NCBI GenBank assembly: GCA_001662425.1
Contig: BDDC01000058.1
Span: forward strand, 55,709 to 119,708
Source: Chlamydomonas sphaeroides
Lineage: Eukaryota > Chlorophyta > Chlorophyceae > Chlamydomonadales > Chlamydomonadaceae
Direction of reading: 5' to 3'
DNA length: 64,000 bases
The notes beneath the pieces were generated by a model that was given only the letters and a program-made list of their open reading frames with translations, had not been told where the DNA came from and ran no database searches. This document shows, in pieces, positions 1 to 10,600 of this stretch (its first letter is position 1; every line of letters begins with the position of its first letter). The position numbers and the translations under genes are program-made.

Positions 1-3000
1 TGCGGCGCGCGGGAGGCGAGGTCCGAGGCTGGGGTGGGAGGCGGCAAGGAGCACAGCATGGGGCAGGGGGACGAAGGGGTGCAGAGGGGCAGGGTGGCGG
101 TATGGCAGACTGGGCGGCCGCTGGGGGTGGCAGCCCAGGCAGCGGCACCCGCGGCGCAGGTCGCCGGTCATCATCAGGCACGCTCCGTCCATCCCTCTTC
201 CACACAGCCACCCACCCACAGAACCCACGCACGAGCCCCACCTTGTCCAGGAACAGCTGCGGGCGGCGGTCGATGAGCGAGTACTGCACCTGGGAGTGAG
301 GCGGCAGGGGGAGGGGCGGAGGAGGGGGGAAGCGGGGGCTGGATGCGGGCTGCAGGATCCAGGCGTGACGAGTGCAGTGGATCGGCCGTACTGGTGGCAG
401 GCGAACGTCAGTGGCGAACCACCATGGCATGGTGCCAGCACTTTTGCGCCGTCATGTTCTCGCAGGTACAAAGGGGAACGCGACGATCTGTTGGCTTTGT
501 TTTGGTTCCATCAACATGCTCCTGGCCGCGGACCTGGTTGCTGACGATGCCCACCCCCGACGACACGGCCTGGCGGGTGGGAAGGCAGGGGGGAGGGGCG
601 AGGGGCGCTGGGCTCGCGGCAGGAGGTGGGGCAGGAGGTGGGGCAGGAGGTGGGGCAGGAGGTGGGGCAGGAGGTGGGGCAGGAGGTGGGGGTGGCAGAC
701 CCACGCCAAGGTGGGGCGTCAAGGGGGCCGCCCGACAGCTAGCCTGTCCTGAGCAGGCAAGCTTGGCCTATCGGCTCTGTTGGGCGCATCCAGACATGAT
801 GTGCCCCCGCCGCCTCTCTCCCCCACCCCGCCTGCCGCACCTTGGTCATCTGCGGCACGGGGAAGTTGCACAGCCCGATGGACCCCACCAGCCCCGCCTC
901 GCGCAGGTCCTGTGAACCGGGGGCAGAACAACCAGAAGCACATTGGGTACGGGCGGCGGGCAGCGGGAACGACCCGGCAGCGCGGCTCCACCACCACCCC
1001 AAACCATCACAAGTCGCAGTGCGCGTAGGCTCTTCTCGTCGTCCCTCCTTCCCTCTCTCCCACCTCCCTCCGCCCCTTGTCCGTCCCTCCCTCCCGCACC
1101 GCCAGCCACTTGAGCACGTCCAGCCAGCCCCTCTGCCGCAGGTCCGCCCACTGCAGCTGCACCAGGTCCAGCCGCCGCACGCCCAGCCGGGCCATGCTGT
1201 TGCGGACGCCCTGGGGACCAGGGGGCCGCAGCGGGGGCAGGGCAGGAGGCGGGGTCCAGTGGCGGCAGAGTGTGGGTGCCGGGCAGCCAAGGGATGCTGC
1301 AGCCCGCCAGCGCGGTCACCCCCGACGAGGCCGCAGCGTGTACGGCGACGACCCTGCCGCCGCCGTTCCGCCGCTGCCGCGACCTGGACGTTCTGATACC
1401 CGTACGGCAGTACGCCACAGCCACTCACGTACTCGACCATCAGCTTGCTGGCGCCCGCCATGTCCTCCTGCCGTACGTACGACAGCTTGGTGGCCACCAC
1501 GGCGTCGGGCAGCGCGCCCGGGTTGAGGCGCAGGAACTGGCCGATCTGGATAACGGGCGCGAACGGGGCGGTAGCAGCGAGGTGGGGGCACAATAACGAC
1601 CGGGGAGGCAGGAGGCACAGCGAGCCCGCGTGAGGCGGCCACGACCACGTCAAGCCGCTCGCGGGCCACCTGGCCCAACTCGTCTCAGTGCCTCGTCGGC
1701 ATGCTGCCCGGTGGCGCTGCCCCTCTGGTGTGTTGGGTGGCTCAACGCCTCCTGGGCATGCTGCCCCGTGTCGCCGCCGTGGCCCCCGCCCCGCCTCGAC
1801 ACCCGCTCCTCACTAGCGTCTCCGAGGGGCCGTAGTTGTCGGCTGTGTCCATGGTGGTGAAGCCGTAGCGGTGGAAGGCGGTCATGTCGGACACCGCGTC
1901 GCCGCCGTGGGTGCGGTCTGGCGGGGTGGGCGGGTGGTCGGGGAAGACATGGGGAGGGGTGGGTCCGGTCGGGTCAGGGGACGGCGTGGAAGCAGGGCCG
2001 CCTAGTGCACGGTGGGCTGGTGGGCTGGTGGGCTGGTGGGCTGGTGGACAGAGTTTGTCGTGTAGCGCGGGGCCGGATGCCGGCACTCGGCGGGATGGGC
2101 GGGAGAGGGCGGGGGACGGAGGGCTCCCTGGGGCCACAGGGCCCACCCCCGCCCTCGGGCTTGCGCGCCGTCCAGGGGTCGTGGGCGGCCACAGCGCATG
2201 CCGGACAGCAGCATGGTGGGCAGCACACGAGGACGCGGCCCAGGGCCACAAGGCAGCGCCGCGCCGCCCTAAAGGCTGCGGCACAACCCCGCTCGCTGTC
2301 GCCAGCCGGGGAGGCAGGGCCAGGTGGTCGGCAGTGCCGGACACACACCAGCGACGGCCAAGGGTGCGGGACTGCAGGACTGCATGGTGGGATGGCAGTC
2401 GGCCGGCCCGGGAAAGCCCGGCGCAGGGCTGGCGTCAGAGGCCGCCAGCCCGTCACGCTCCCTGCTATCCCCTAGGACCCCTCCCGCCCCTGCGGACCCG
2501 GACGCGCCCAGCCCGTGCCCCTCAGACCGCCAGCCCGCCGCCCTCCAGCTCCTATTGCGGCCTTCATGCACCTCGCGCCGGGCGCTGCGCGCCGCGCAGG
2601 AGCTCGGCCCATTCCTGTGATCTCGCGCTCCCCGGCCCCCTCGCAGAGCCCAGTCCCACCCTTGACACCCACAGCCGCACGACGGCCGCCCAAGCTGCGA
2701 CAGCAGATTCCCCCTCCCCGTGACTCCATAGCTCCATAGGTCAAGTGCGGCCGCACCACACAGCGTACGGTAATCCCCGGCTCACCCGAGCCCGGGTCGC
2801 CGGTGTGGCGCCCGCTCAGTTGCCAGCAGCCGCGTATGATCTGCGCGGCGGGGCACGGCAGGGCAAGGCCACTGAGCGGCGGGCAGCAGCAAAGCAGAGA
2901 GGGCGGAGAGAGGGGTGGACAGGGGTACCGCCCCCAGGCCCTTAAGTCCCCAATCACCACAGGACACGGCGGCAAGCCGGGCCTGGACCTCAGCTTAGCC

Positions 3001-3871
3001 CCAAACCTGACCTGTGGCCAGCCTGCGGCGCCCCGGCTGACATGCACCACACAACGCGCGTCACCAGCCCGGGGCGTACCGCGTGCGGGGTGGTACTTGA
3101 ATTTTGGCCCTATCAAGTTGAACACACCCCTCCACGCGACAACGCCCTCGACACGCGGCATGCCCGCCTGGCGGCCTCCTGGCATGCCCCGGTGCGCACC
3201 TTGCTCACGCGGAGCCCAGGCGCCAGCGCCACCTGCGGCACCGGGTCCCAAGTGCGCCGCTGCCGCCGCCGCCGCGCCGCCGCCGACTCGTCCTCGGCAA
3301 CCCCGCCGGCGCCGCCCGCCGCCGCCAGCTGCCGGTCCCGGAGCTCCTGGCCGGCTGGGGAGGTGGGGCTGGCGCGGAAGCGGTCGGAGGTGGCGTCGCC
3401 ACCACCGCCGCCGGCAGCCCCGTCAGGAGCGGCGAAGGCAGACGGCGGCAGGAGCAGCGGCGCTGTGGCGGGGGCTATGATGGCCGTCGCGAGCGATAGG
3501 GCAGCTGCGCGGCGGCTGCAGAGAGCCGGCGGCGGCGCGGCGGAGCCATGAGGGGCAGGGCGGTGAAGTCCCGTGCTGGCGCCGCTGCTCTCAGGGACGC
3601 TGGGCCGCGACACGTCAGCGCCAGCCGGGTAGCTGGTCTCCCCTTGGAGATCTCGCGAGCCGTGAGCTGTCGCTGCAGGGGCCCGGTTGCTGCTTGGTCG
3701 CAGGGGTGTCCGGCAGGTTGGTGGGCATCCGGAGCAGCCGACTGAGGCCCCGAGGCTCCACAAGGACCGAGCTGAGTCGGAGTGCCCACGAGCTGAGGTA
3801 TGTGCTGGCGCAGCTTGTCGACGGCTGGAAGTGCCGGGCCGGACACCCGCCGACGCATGCGCCGACAGCAT
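1..3871 (-). CDS. Aldo/keto reductase, plastid/thylakoid-targeted, C-terminus cut by window edge
   Basis: NAD(P)H-dependent carbonyl reductase of the aldo/keto reductase superfamily. Eight exons keep phase: 3871-3200, 2840-2786, 1917-1814, 1545-1429, 1210-1100, 909-841, 569-534, 289-242 (404 aa visible; the end lies off the left edge). Family blocks in order: GCWQLSG, FTTMDTADNYG (catalytic Asp and Tyr), VVATKLSY (catalytic Lys), LDLVQLQWAD, GLVGSIGLCNFPV, GIVSNQ, VQYSLIDRRP. The usual active-site His of the 'QLHW' block reads Gln. The ~200-residue N-terminal extension looks like a bipartite plastid leader: a Ser/Arg-rich part, then RR, a hydrophobic run and AFA before APDG, as in twin-arginine lumen signals. 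An in-frame TTG at 3901 was not used because the first ATG is at 3871. Related plant plastid AKRs exist; the substrate cannot be read from sequence. Introns carry tandem repeats near 619-690 and 2011-2047. Confidence 0.88.
619..690. repeat. 12-bp minisatellite, six units
   Basis: Six perfect head-to-tail copies of GCAGGAGGTGGG. They lie in the intron between the two last-but-one visible AKR exons (841-909 and 534-569). The repeat gives spurious open frames on both strands. Confidence 0.95.
2011..2047. repeat. 8-bp tandem repeat (TGGGCTGG)
   Basis: About 4.5 copies of an 8-bp unit inside the large AKR intron between exons 2840-2786 and 1917-1814. No other signal is seen in that intron. Confidence 0.9.
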
Positions 3872-4164
3872 CGCTACTTTAGCGGCTGTGGCAGAGGTCA
3901 ATTGGGTGTAATTGTGTAATTGAATGCTCTAGATTGCAGACAGCGCTTGGTTGACGCGTTGAAATAACCAGCTGTCGCTTGTCGAAGCGGTCGCAGCTCG
4001 GCACAGATATCTAGTTGTGAGCAAATTTACTTCAAAACATGGCAAATTGCGCTGGGCGGTGGCGAAAGCGGCGCTTCTCGTTCCCCATGCCAATCGACAC
4101 GTACCTGACTTCGCCAGCCCCTCGCCAGCAGGCGCCAGCCCTCTCTGTACGTTTGTACACTACG

Positions 4165-4330
4165 AATGTTCAAGGTGCCGATTTTGCGGAAAGGCTAATG
4201 CTAGATTGCAGGAGAGAAGTCCGTTAGCGCTGTCGTGCTTATGTGCGCTGGCGACTCCACGGGGTTGGAGGTGCCCCCTAGGAGTGCAGGGACATACGGT
4301 CCGCTGCCCCTCCGGCCATGCCGTGCTGCG
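4165..4330 (+). repeat. Dispersed repeat, copy 1 (inverted partner at 62063-62258)
   Basis: The reverse complement aligns by eye with 62063-62258, sharing blocks such as GGAGGGGCAGCGGA, TATGTCCCTGCACTCCTAGG and GGGGGCACCTCCA; roughly 80-85% alike with small indels. Just beyond one side of each copy is a second shared motif (4332-4362 and 62279-62309, CTGTACTT then ATACACG then ATGGCG), placed on opposite flanks in the two copies. This suggests a small non-autonomous transposon. No coding capacity is visible. Confidence 0.75.
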
Positions 4331-4683
4331 CCTGTACTTCGCAATACACGCAACATGGCGTTACAGCACCGCAGAGACGCCGCCGCCACAGGGGTTACAA
4401 CCAGACGCCATGCACACGCCTGGCCGCACACGTCGCCCATCGATCCCCACCCAGCGGCTAGCAGGCAGTTGCTGTTCAGTTCAGATTCCGGTCCCAGCCG
4501 CCGACCCTGGCCCAGTGCACCTCTATGCGCCCGCAGCAGCCACTGCCCCTCGCTCCCGGTCAGCAACCATGCGCCTGCCCGCGCCACATATGTACAGCAC
4601 ACACACGCACAGCGCCGCCCCGCCGAAAGCAGCTCGCCAGGCAGCACACCTCCAACCATTGGCGAGTGGAGGCTCTGACCCGT

Positions 4684-4712
4684 GCGTGTTCCAGTGTTAG
4701 GTAGAACAGAAC
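4684..4712 (+). repeat. Short dispersed repeat (inverted partner 20762-20789)
   Basis: About 28 bp, matching the reverse complement of 20762-20789 with two differences (core CCAGTGTTA[A/G]GTAGAACAG). The partner lies in an intron of the cyclase gene. It may be a terminus of a mobile element. Confidence 0.6.
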
Positions 4713-4874
4713 GCCACACGCGGCACAGCACGCCGCGGGTAGAGTGGCGCGTCGGCCGTGCGCAGAGGAAATGCGGTTAGATGCGCCAGTGCGGAAGCGC
4801 GGCCCAGTGCCATCCTGAAGGAACCCGGTTCCCGTGCGTGGGTGCCCAGCCCCAGGAGGATGCCTTCAAGCCCA

Positions 4875-5714
4875 CGAGGGCATCCTGCTCCTGCCCGTCC
4901 CTGCGTGTCCACGGCGCGGGCGCTGCTGGGGCGTATCGTCAACGTCAGGGCCCCCGCCCATTGCAGGGCACGACCCTGCCCGGCTGCCCTGGCTAGCCTC
5001 CGTCTGCCCGTCAACCGCCGCGGCCCCTCGGTCTCCCGTAATCCGGGTATGATGCGCCCACGCCCACGCCTGGTGAGACCCCTGCCCTTTGCGCCCCTCA
5101 GCCCGTAGGCCGACCCCGCTCCGGCAGCCTCGCGCGAGCCCCGATGCAAGGCTGAGCTCACCGCAGTCACAGCGCCCCCTCCTCAGGCACTTCTCCAGCA
5201 TGAAGCTGTGGGCGCAGCCGGCGTGGGCCATGCGGCCTCCCGCCATGGCCTGGGCTGCGGCCGTGGCCCTGGCGGTCCCTCCGCTGACCGCGCGCCTCCG
5301 CTTGCGGCCATCGCCTAGCCAATACCTAATCTTGAGCAGTGCGTGTGCATCCATGCGGTCCAGTGCCCACCCGCCCCCGTCGCGCCCGCAGCCCCCTGCC
5401 GCCGTCACCCAACCCCTGCCGTCACACATGCCGATCACACGTGTATATGTAGCTAGCACAGCGTAGCGTAGCGTAGCGTAGCGTGGCCCCAGCCCATCCG
5501 TCCCCAGCGCTGCGAGCTGCTCAGAACCTCGCCTCGCGATGCACCCCTCGCTCGCCAAGGCTCGGCACGCCGCCTACTCTCGCCCCGGGTCCAGGCCGCC
5601 CGCTCGTAGCGCTGCCTGGTGGCTGCCGCGGTGCTGGAAGCCGAACAGCAGGCGGTGGCTGGTGGAGTCGTGCAGGAAGAGGCGCTCGGCTATGCCCATG
5701 ACCGCCTGGTCGTT
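4875..5714 (-). pseudogene. Inverted partial duplicate of the 3' end of the glycosyltransferase gene
   Basis: The reverse complement of this 840-bp block aligns almost end to end with 52102-52935, which holds most of the last coding exon and the 3' untranslated region of the glycosyltransferase-like gene at 48197-52242. Similarity stops sharply at 5714 (partner 52102) and 4875 (partner 52935). The coding part here (about 5714-5574, read leftwards) keeps the frame and stop of the original, including NDQAVMG, FGFQHRGSHQ and LRAGGLDP with a few substitutions. No upstream exons are present, so it cannot encode the enzyme. The GCGTA pentamer run (5461-5484) is also shared. A recent segmental duplication or gene-end transduction is the likely origin. 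Confidence 0.9.
5461..5484. repeat. GCGTA pentanucleotide microsatellite
   Basis: About five GCGTA units. The matching run lies in the intact gene's 3' region at about 52332-52356 in the other orientation, so it was carried along with the duplication. Confidence 0.9.
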
Positions 5715-7651
5715 TCATCGGCCGGGAATTCACTCGAGACGGAGCCAGCAGACTGTAGCGCCTAGCAAAAATCAGCATTCGGGTGACTTCGCTAGCCTTG
5801 CTTCGGCCGCTTGAGGTCACCCCGCCCGGGTGACTTCAGCCCCAATGGCCAACACGTCAGGTGACTTAGGTGACCTGGGTAACTAAGATACGAGCCCTGA
5901 GCGGGCTGCAACCTGACAGACACCCGAAGTGACATACCACGGGGGAAAAAAGCTGAGGGAGCGGGCGAGCCGCCCCCTCAGCTCCCTGACGACTTCTCTC
6001 CCCTGCACCACATCTACCCGTACCTGATGACTCCTGCCGGATGTGCTGCTGCCCGTGTCAGCTACAGGTCCCCGCTGCAGGCCCCTAGCCCGTATGTAGG
6101 AGCCGTGCTTCTCTTGCGCCATAGGGCGGTAACAAGCATTGGGCGGCGCGGGGCATGGGGCTGAAAAAGCGATGACATGGGAGATATCCCTGCGCCGTTT
6201 CGATGGACCAAGCCCAATTGCGGGCAACCAAGCACCTAGGATGCAGGTGATCAGGCAGGTACAGAACCCTGCAATGCCCAGAGGTAAGGGCGATGGGGGG
6301 CACCCACAGCAGCACCCACGCACGCGGCATGCCGATGTGGAGGCCATGTAGAGCACATGTGTTACAGGCGGACCGTGCAAAAGCACATCCGCAGCACCGA
6401 TACCCAACACCCCAGGCGCCCCGTCGTAGGGGGTGGCCCTCCTGGCCCATTCCCAGATCGTCCCAGGCAACACCAACACTCCGGCGGCCGCCACGCGTCT
6501 GCACTCCGCCTCCACATCACGCCAACGCCGCCACAGGCAGCGTTCCCATCCACGCAACACAATCCGTGGCCCCGCCTTTCACTCCAATCTCCGCAACACA
6601 TATGTTACCTAATTGCAAACACGTAAGCCAAGCAGCACCACAGACCCAAAGCAGCACACGCGCATGCGCCGCAGTCGGCTCGCAGGCCAGTCGCTGCACA
6701 GTTTGTGAAATCACGCAAAATGGTTCCACCGCCAGCCGCTCCCAGCACTCGCCACAGCCGTACGTCCCTTGCCAGCATGCATGGACTGAGCCATACGACG
6801 CAGCTCAGTATAGGTCGGATCGCCTAGCGGCCAAAGGGGCACACACGGCATTGGCCCGCCAGGGCTGTGCAGAGTTGGCAGGATCGCTCGCGTAAATAAG
6901 CACCACCTCAAGCCGCCCTCCTGCCTTGCCGATTGCTCGAGCCGCCCGACACCCGAGGCGTCAGCCTGTACTCACAACGCAATCCCCAGTAAGCAGTCCC
7001 CGGCATGCGGCCGTCGCTCTCAGGTACATGCCTTCCTACGGTAGCTTGCGCAAGCTCCACCCTCGGTACAACCCCGCCCTATGACACCATGCCACGCCTC
7101 CAAACACCCTCTGAACGCCGAACCGTCGCGCTGCTGCAGCGCGAGGCGCTCGCATGCGACGACCTCCGTCCTCACGACACCCCCCCCCCCTTGCGGCCTG
7201 CTAGTACTGCACTGCCAGGCCCCCACACCCCTGCCCCACGACGTACAGCGCGCCTACGCCGCGCAATGAATAACCGGGCCACCCGAAAGACTCGCTACCT
7301 CGGCCGTCGGGCGATAACGCGCCAGCGTGAATAGCAATGCCGAGGGGAATGCACTGCAGTGCCAGGAGGCAGTTTCATGCAAGAATGCTGCAACTGGAAC
7401 GTGGAAATGGGGGCCGTTTCGGCACGACAGCTTCCGCGAATACGGTACCGGTGTTGCGGCGCCACCCATCCGGCGACGCGGCCAGGTCAGTAGCTAGAGG
7501 CGCCAGCACACATGCACCGCTGCGATGCCGCTAGTACGGTACCCATCCGGTGCTGCGCGCCGAATGTTCGGCCCGCCGTGCGTTGCATAGCAGTGCCGAG
7601 CCCCGGTCACAACTTCCCCTCCAACCCCTTGAACCAGCGCGCTCACCATCC
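5715..7651. other. Intergenic / cyclase 3' flank, no gene seen
   Basis: Follows the cyclase stop codon (7652, minus strand). It contains a cluster of GGTGAC(T/C)T motifs in both orientations between about 5783 and 5880, possibly a mobile-element edge. No open frame shows splice-consistent coding structure. Part of it is expected to be the cyclase 3' UTR. The nearest TGTAA on the minus strand (TTACA at about 6361-6365) is over 1 kb from the stop, so the mRNA end is uncertain. Confidence 0.5.
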
Positions 7652-10600
7652 CTACACTGCACCTCCCTCCCACTCCAGCTCCTCTCCGTCCTCCTCCTGG
7701 CCCTCCTCCGTAGGACTCATCAAGCTCAGCGGCGGCGCGCGCCCCGCACCCGGCCGCGCCGCCGACCCAGCGACGCCGCCACCGCCCACCCCCGGCCCCG
7801 CTGCCGCCGCCGCGGCCACCGCCGCGGCAGCGGCCGCAGCGTCCCACGACACGGCGCCGGCGCCCTCCCATCCCGGGTGGCTCAGCCGTGTCTCCTGGCC
7901 CGGCGACGGCCCAACAACATACAGCTGCTGCGAGTGGCCGGGACCGGCGCCGGAGACGCTCTCAGCGCCCGCTGGCAGTACCGCGCTCCACCCCGTGCCG
8001 CCGCCCATGCCCATCCCAGGCCCCGGCGCAAACACCACCTCCTCCGACACGCTGCCGCCCTGGCCGCCACCGCCGCCCAAGCTCGCCGCCACCGCCCTGG
8101 CCGCCGCCTGCCGCAGCAGCGCGGAGCGCTGCTGCTGTAGCACCGCCGCCGAGCTGGACAGCAGCCCGCTTGACGGCGCGCCCGCGCTGCTGCTGCCGGC
8201 CGCCGGGCCGCCGGCCGTGCTGGAGGTGGCCAGGAGGGCCCCGGCCTGCACCAGCCCCAGCAGCAGCGCGCTGGAGTGGCCCGCGGCCCCAAGCGGGCCC
8301 AGCGGCCCCGACACTGAGGCCGTGAGCAGCGCCGGCAGAGCGCCCGACGGCGCAAAGCTGCTGCCGCCGCCGAGCGAGCCGCTGGGCGTGCCCCGCTGCA
8401 CTCGCTTGACGCTCAGGGTGCGGACCTGGCGTTGGGATAGGGGGTGGGGTGGGGTATGAGATAGGAGTGTTGCGATAGCAGTGACGAATGTCCCGGGGGG
8501 GTCAAGGCGCGCAGGGGTTGGGGTGGCGGGTGAGGTACCGGTAGATGAAGGGGGTCAGGCGGCCGCTGCAGGCGGCCACGCGCGCGCCAGCGGGCACGCG
8601 GGACGGGCAACGATGCAGCCAGCGCGGTGGCGGCGCCTGGGCACATGCCGGCGTCGTGCGGGGGCTACGAGGGCTGCGGCGCCTCCTGTGCGGCGGGCGC
8701 CCCATAAGGCCGCACCTCGCCAATGGAGGGCGCCGGGTCGAACAGCGCCTCGGCGCCGCGCGCACCGCGCCGCTTGCCGCCACCCAGCCCCTCCATGCTG
8801 GCCCGTCGGAAGCGCCGCATGAAGCCGACCCGGGCGCCGCTGCGCCCCTCGGCGCCGCCGGCCGGCAGCGCCAGCCTCGGCAGCGGCAGAGACATGCCGG
8901 CGCCGTCCGCCAGGGCGGCGGCGCCGGCGGCGGCGGCGCCGCGGCCCCCGTCGGCGCTGCGCCGGGCCAGGCTGTTGGGCTGCGCTGGGCCGGCGGGCCG
9001 CTGCATCGGCCGGCGGAGGGTGAGGCTGCCGCGCCGCTCCGCGGCGCCAAGCGCAGCCAGGGCCTGGGCGGAGCCGCCGTCTGCCGCCGCCGCCACCGCC
9101 GCTGCCCCCGCGCTGAGCCCCAGGCGGCGGTCGAGCTTCTCCCGGAAGGTCCCGCGGCCGCTGACAGGCGCGCCGCCGCCGCCGCCGCCGCCGCCGCCGT
9201 CGGCGCCGTCGATGCGGAGGTCCGGCACGGCATCCGCCGCCTCAGCGTGCTCGGCTCGGGCGACGGCGGCCGCGGCGGCCGCTGCGGCGGCGGCGGTGGC
9301 GACCGCTGCCGCCGCCGCGGGGTCCCCGTGTCCCATGGTGACAAGCCGCTGCTGCACCTCGGCGGTGCGTTGGCTGCTGGCGAACCTGAACGCGGTAGGG
9401 AGCGGGCGCGGCAGAGCACGGCGCGCGTTGCGAGCCCGGCCCGGCCCTGCTCCTCCACGACGGGGCGGCCCCCGGGGGCTCGTGCGCACCCCTGCCACCC
9501 CTGCCATTCCTGCCACCCCTGCCACCCCTGCCACTCCTGCCACCCCTGCCACCTCTGCCACCCCTGCCACGGCCGCAGGGTTCTCGCGCATCCCCCTTTC
9601 CCGCACGCCATTGCCCCTCCTTCCCTCCTGCCTCCGCTTGCCTGCACAGGTAGACGATGAGGGGCTGCGAGTGCGCCCGCTTGCGGAGGGCCACCGGGGT
9701 CATGGCCACCTGCGGGAGCGCGGGGCGGAGGGGCAGGGGCAGGGAGGGCTGAGGATTGCAGGGACGTGTTGGGCTGCGCCACCGCAGCAACCGCCCCCGC
9801 TGCAGCCCCCATGCCGCTGCCCGCTGCTCGGCAGGGCACCGCACCCACCAGCGCCCAGGCATCCCTGCCGCGCCCGCCCTTGCGTGGGCCATCCGCGTGC
9901 ACACGTCAGCCGGCTTAGCCGCCTCACCCGCACCCGGTCCAACCCCACCCTGCCCCTCTCCCTCACCCCCTCCCTGCCCAAACCCTTACCCGCACCCTGC
10001 CCAACGCCCTCACCTGGTCCAGCCCCACCGCAGCCAGCGGCTGCAGCAGCGGCATCGAGCCCGTGGCAGCCGCCGCAGACAACCCGCCCGCCTGCGGCTC
10101 CAGGGCCGCCCAGCCAGCGGCGCTGCGGAGCGGGGGCGGGGGCAGGGGCAGGGGCGGGGGGGTGCGGGCGCCGACAGCGTCCCACGTCAGCAGGCAGCAG
10201 CGCCGGGTCAGCTACCACCCCACACGCAGCCCCACCGCACCAGCGGGAGGCCTTGGCCCTGGCCCTGGCCCTGGCGCTGGCGCTGGCGCTGGCCCTGGCC
10301 CTGGCCCTGGCGCTGGCACCTTGTCCCGCCCCGCCCCCGCACCTGGTCGCTGTGCCGCTGAGCGCAGCCGGGGTGCTGGCGTCCCAGCCGCGAGCCGAGC
10401 CGGCCTGGGGCAGCCACTGGAAGGGCGCGCCCGCGGAGGTCGGCCCCCCCGCGGCGAGGCCGGCCAGCCCCGGGCTGGGCGTGGAGACAGCCGCTGCCGT
10501 GCCGGCGGTGGCGGGGCCCGTGGCGCGGAGCAGCGGCGACGGCGCGAACGGCGAGTCGGAGCCGTGCCCCGGCGCTGCTGCCCCGAGCAGCGAGCGGCGG

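Larger units (their letters stand above)
3872..4874. other. Intergenic: AKR upstream region and dispersed repeats
   Basis: No convincing gene. The first ~250 bp is AT-richer than its surroundings and would hold the AKR promoter and 5' UTR (transcribed leftwards). From about 4165 it carries dispersed repeat pieces, annotated separately. The open frames here lack splice-consistent or family-like content. Confidence 0.6.

Noticed and set aside
3899..3901. Longer AKR start at 3901
   Set aside because: The codon is TTG, not ATG; the first in-frame ATG is at 3869-3871.
5539..5814. Plus-strand open frame across the duplicated block
   Set aside because: It is antisense to the duplicated coding tail; the homologous reading runs leftwards.
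9489..9570. Regular repeats considered as a CRISPR-like array
   Set aside because: The units are 9 bp with no spacers, in an intron of a eukaryotic gene: an ordinary minisatellite.
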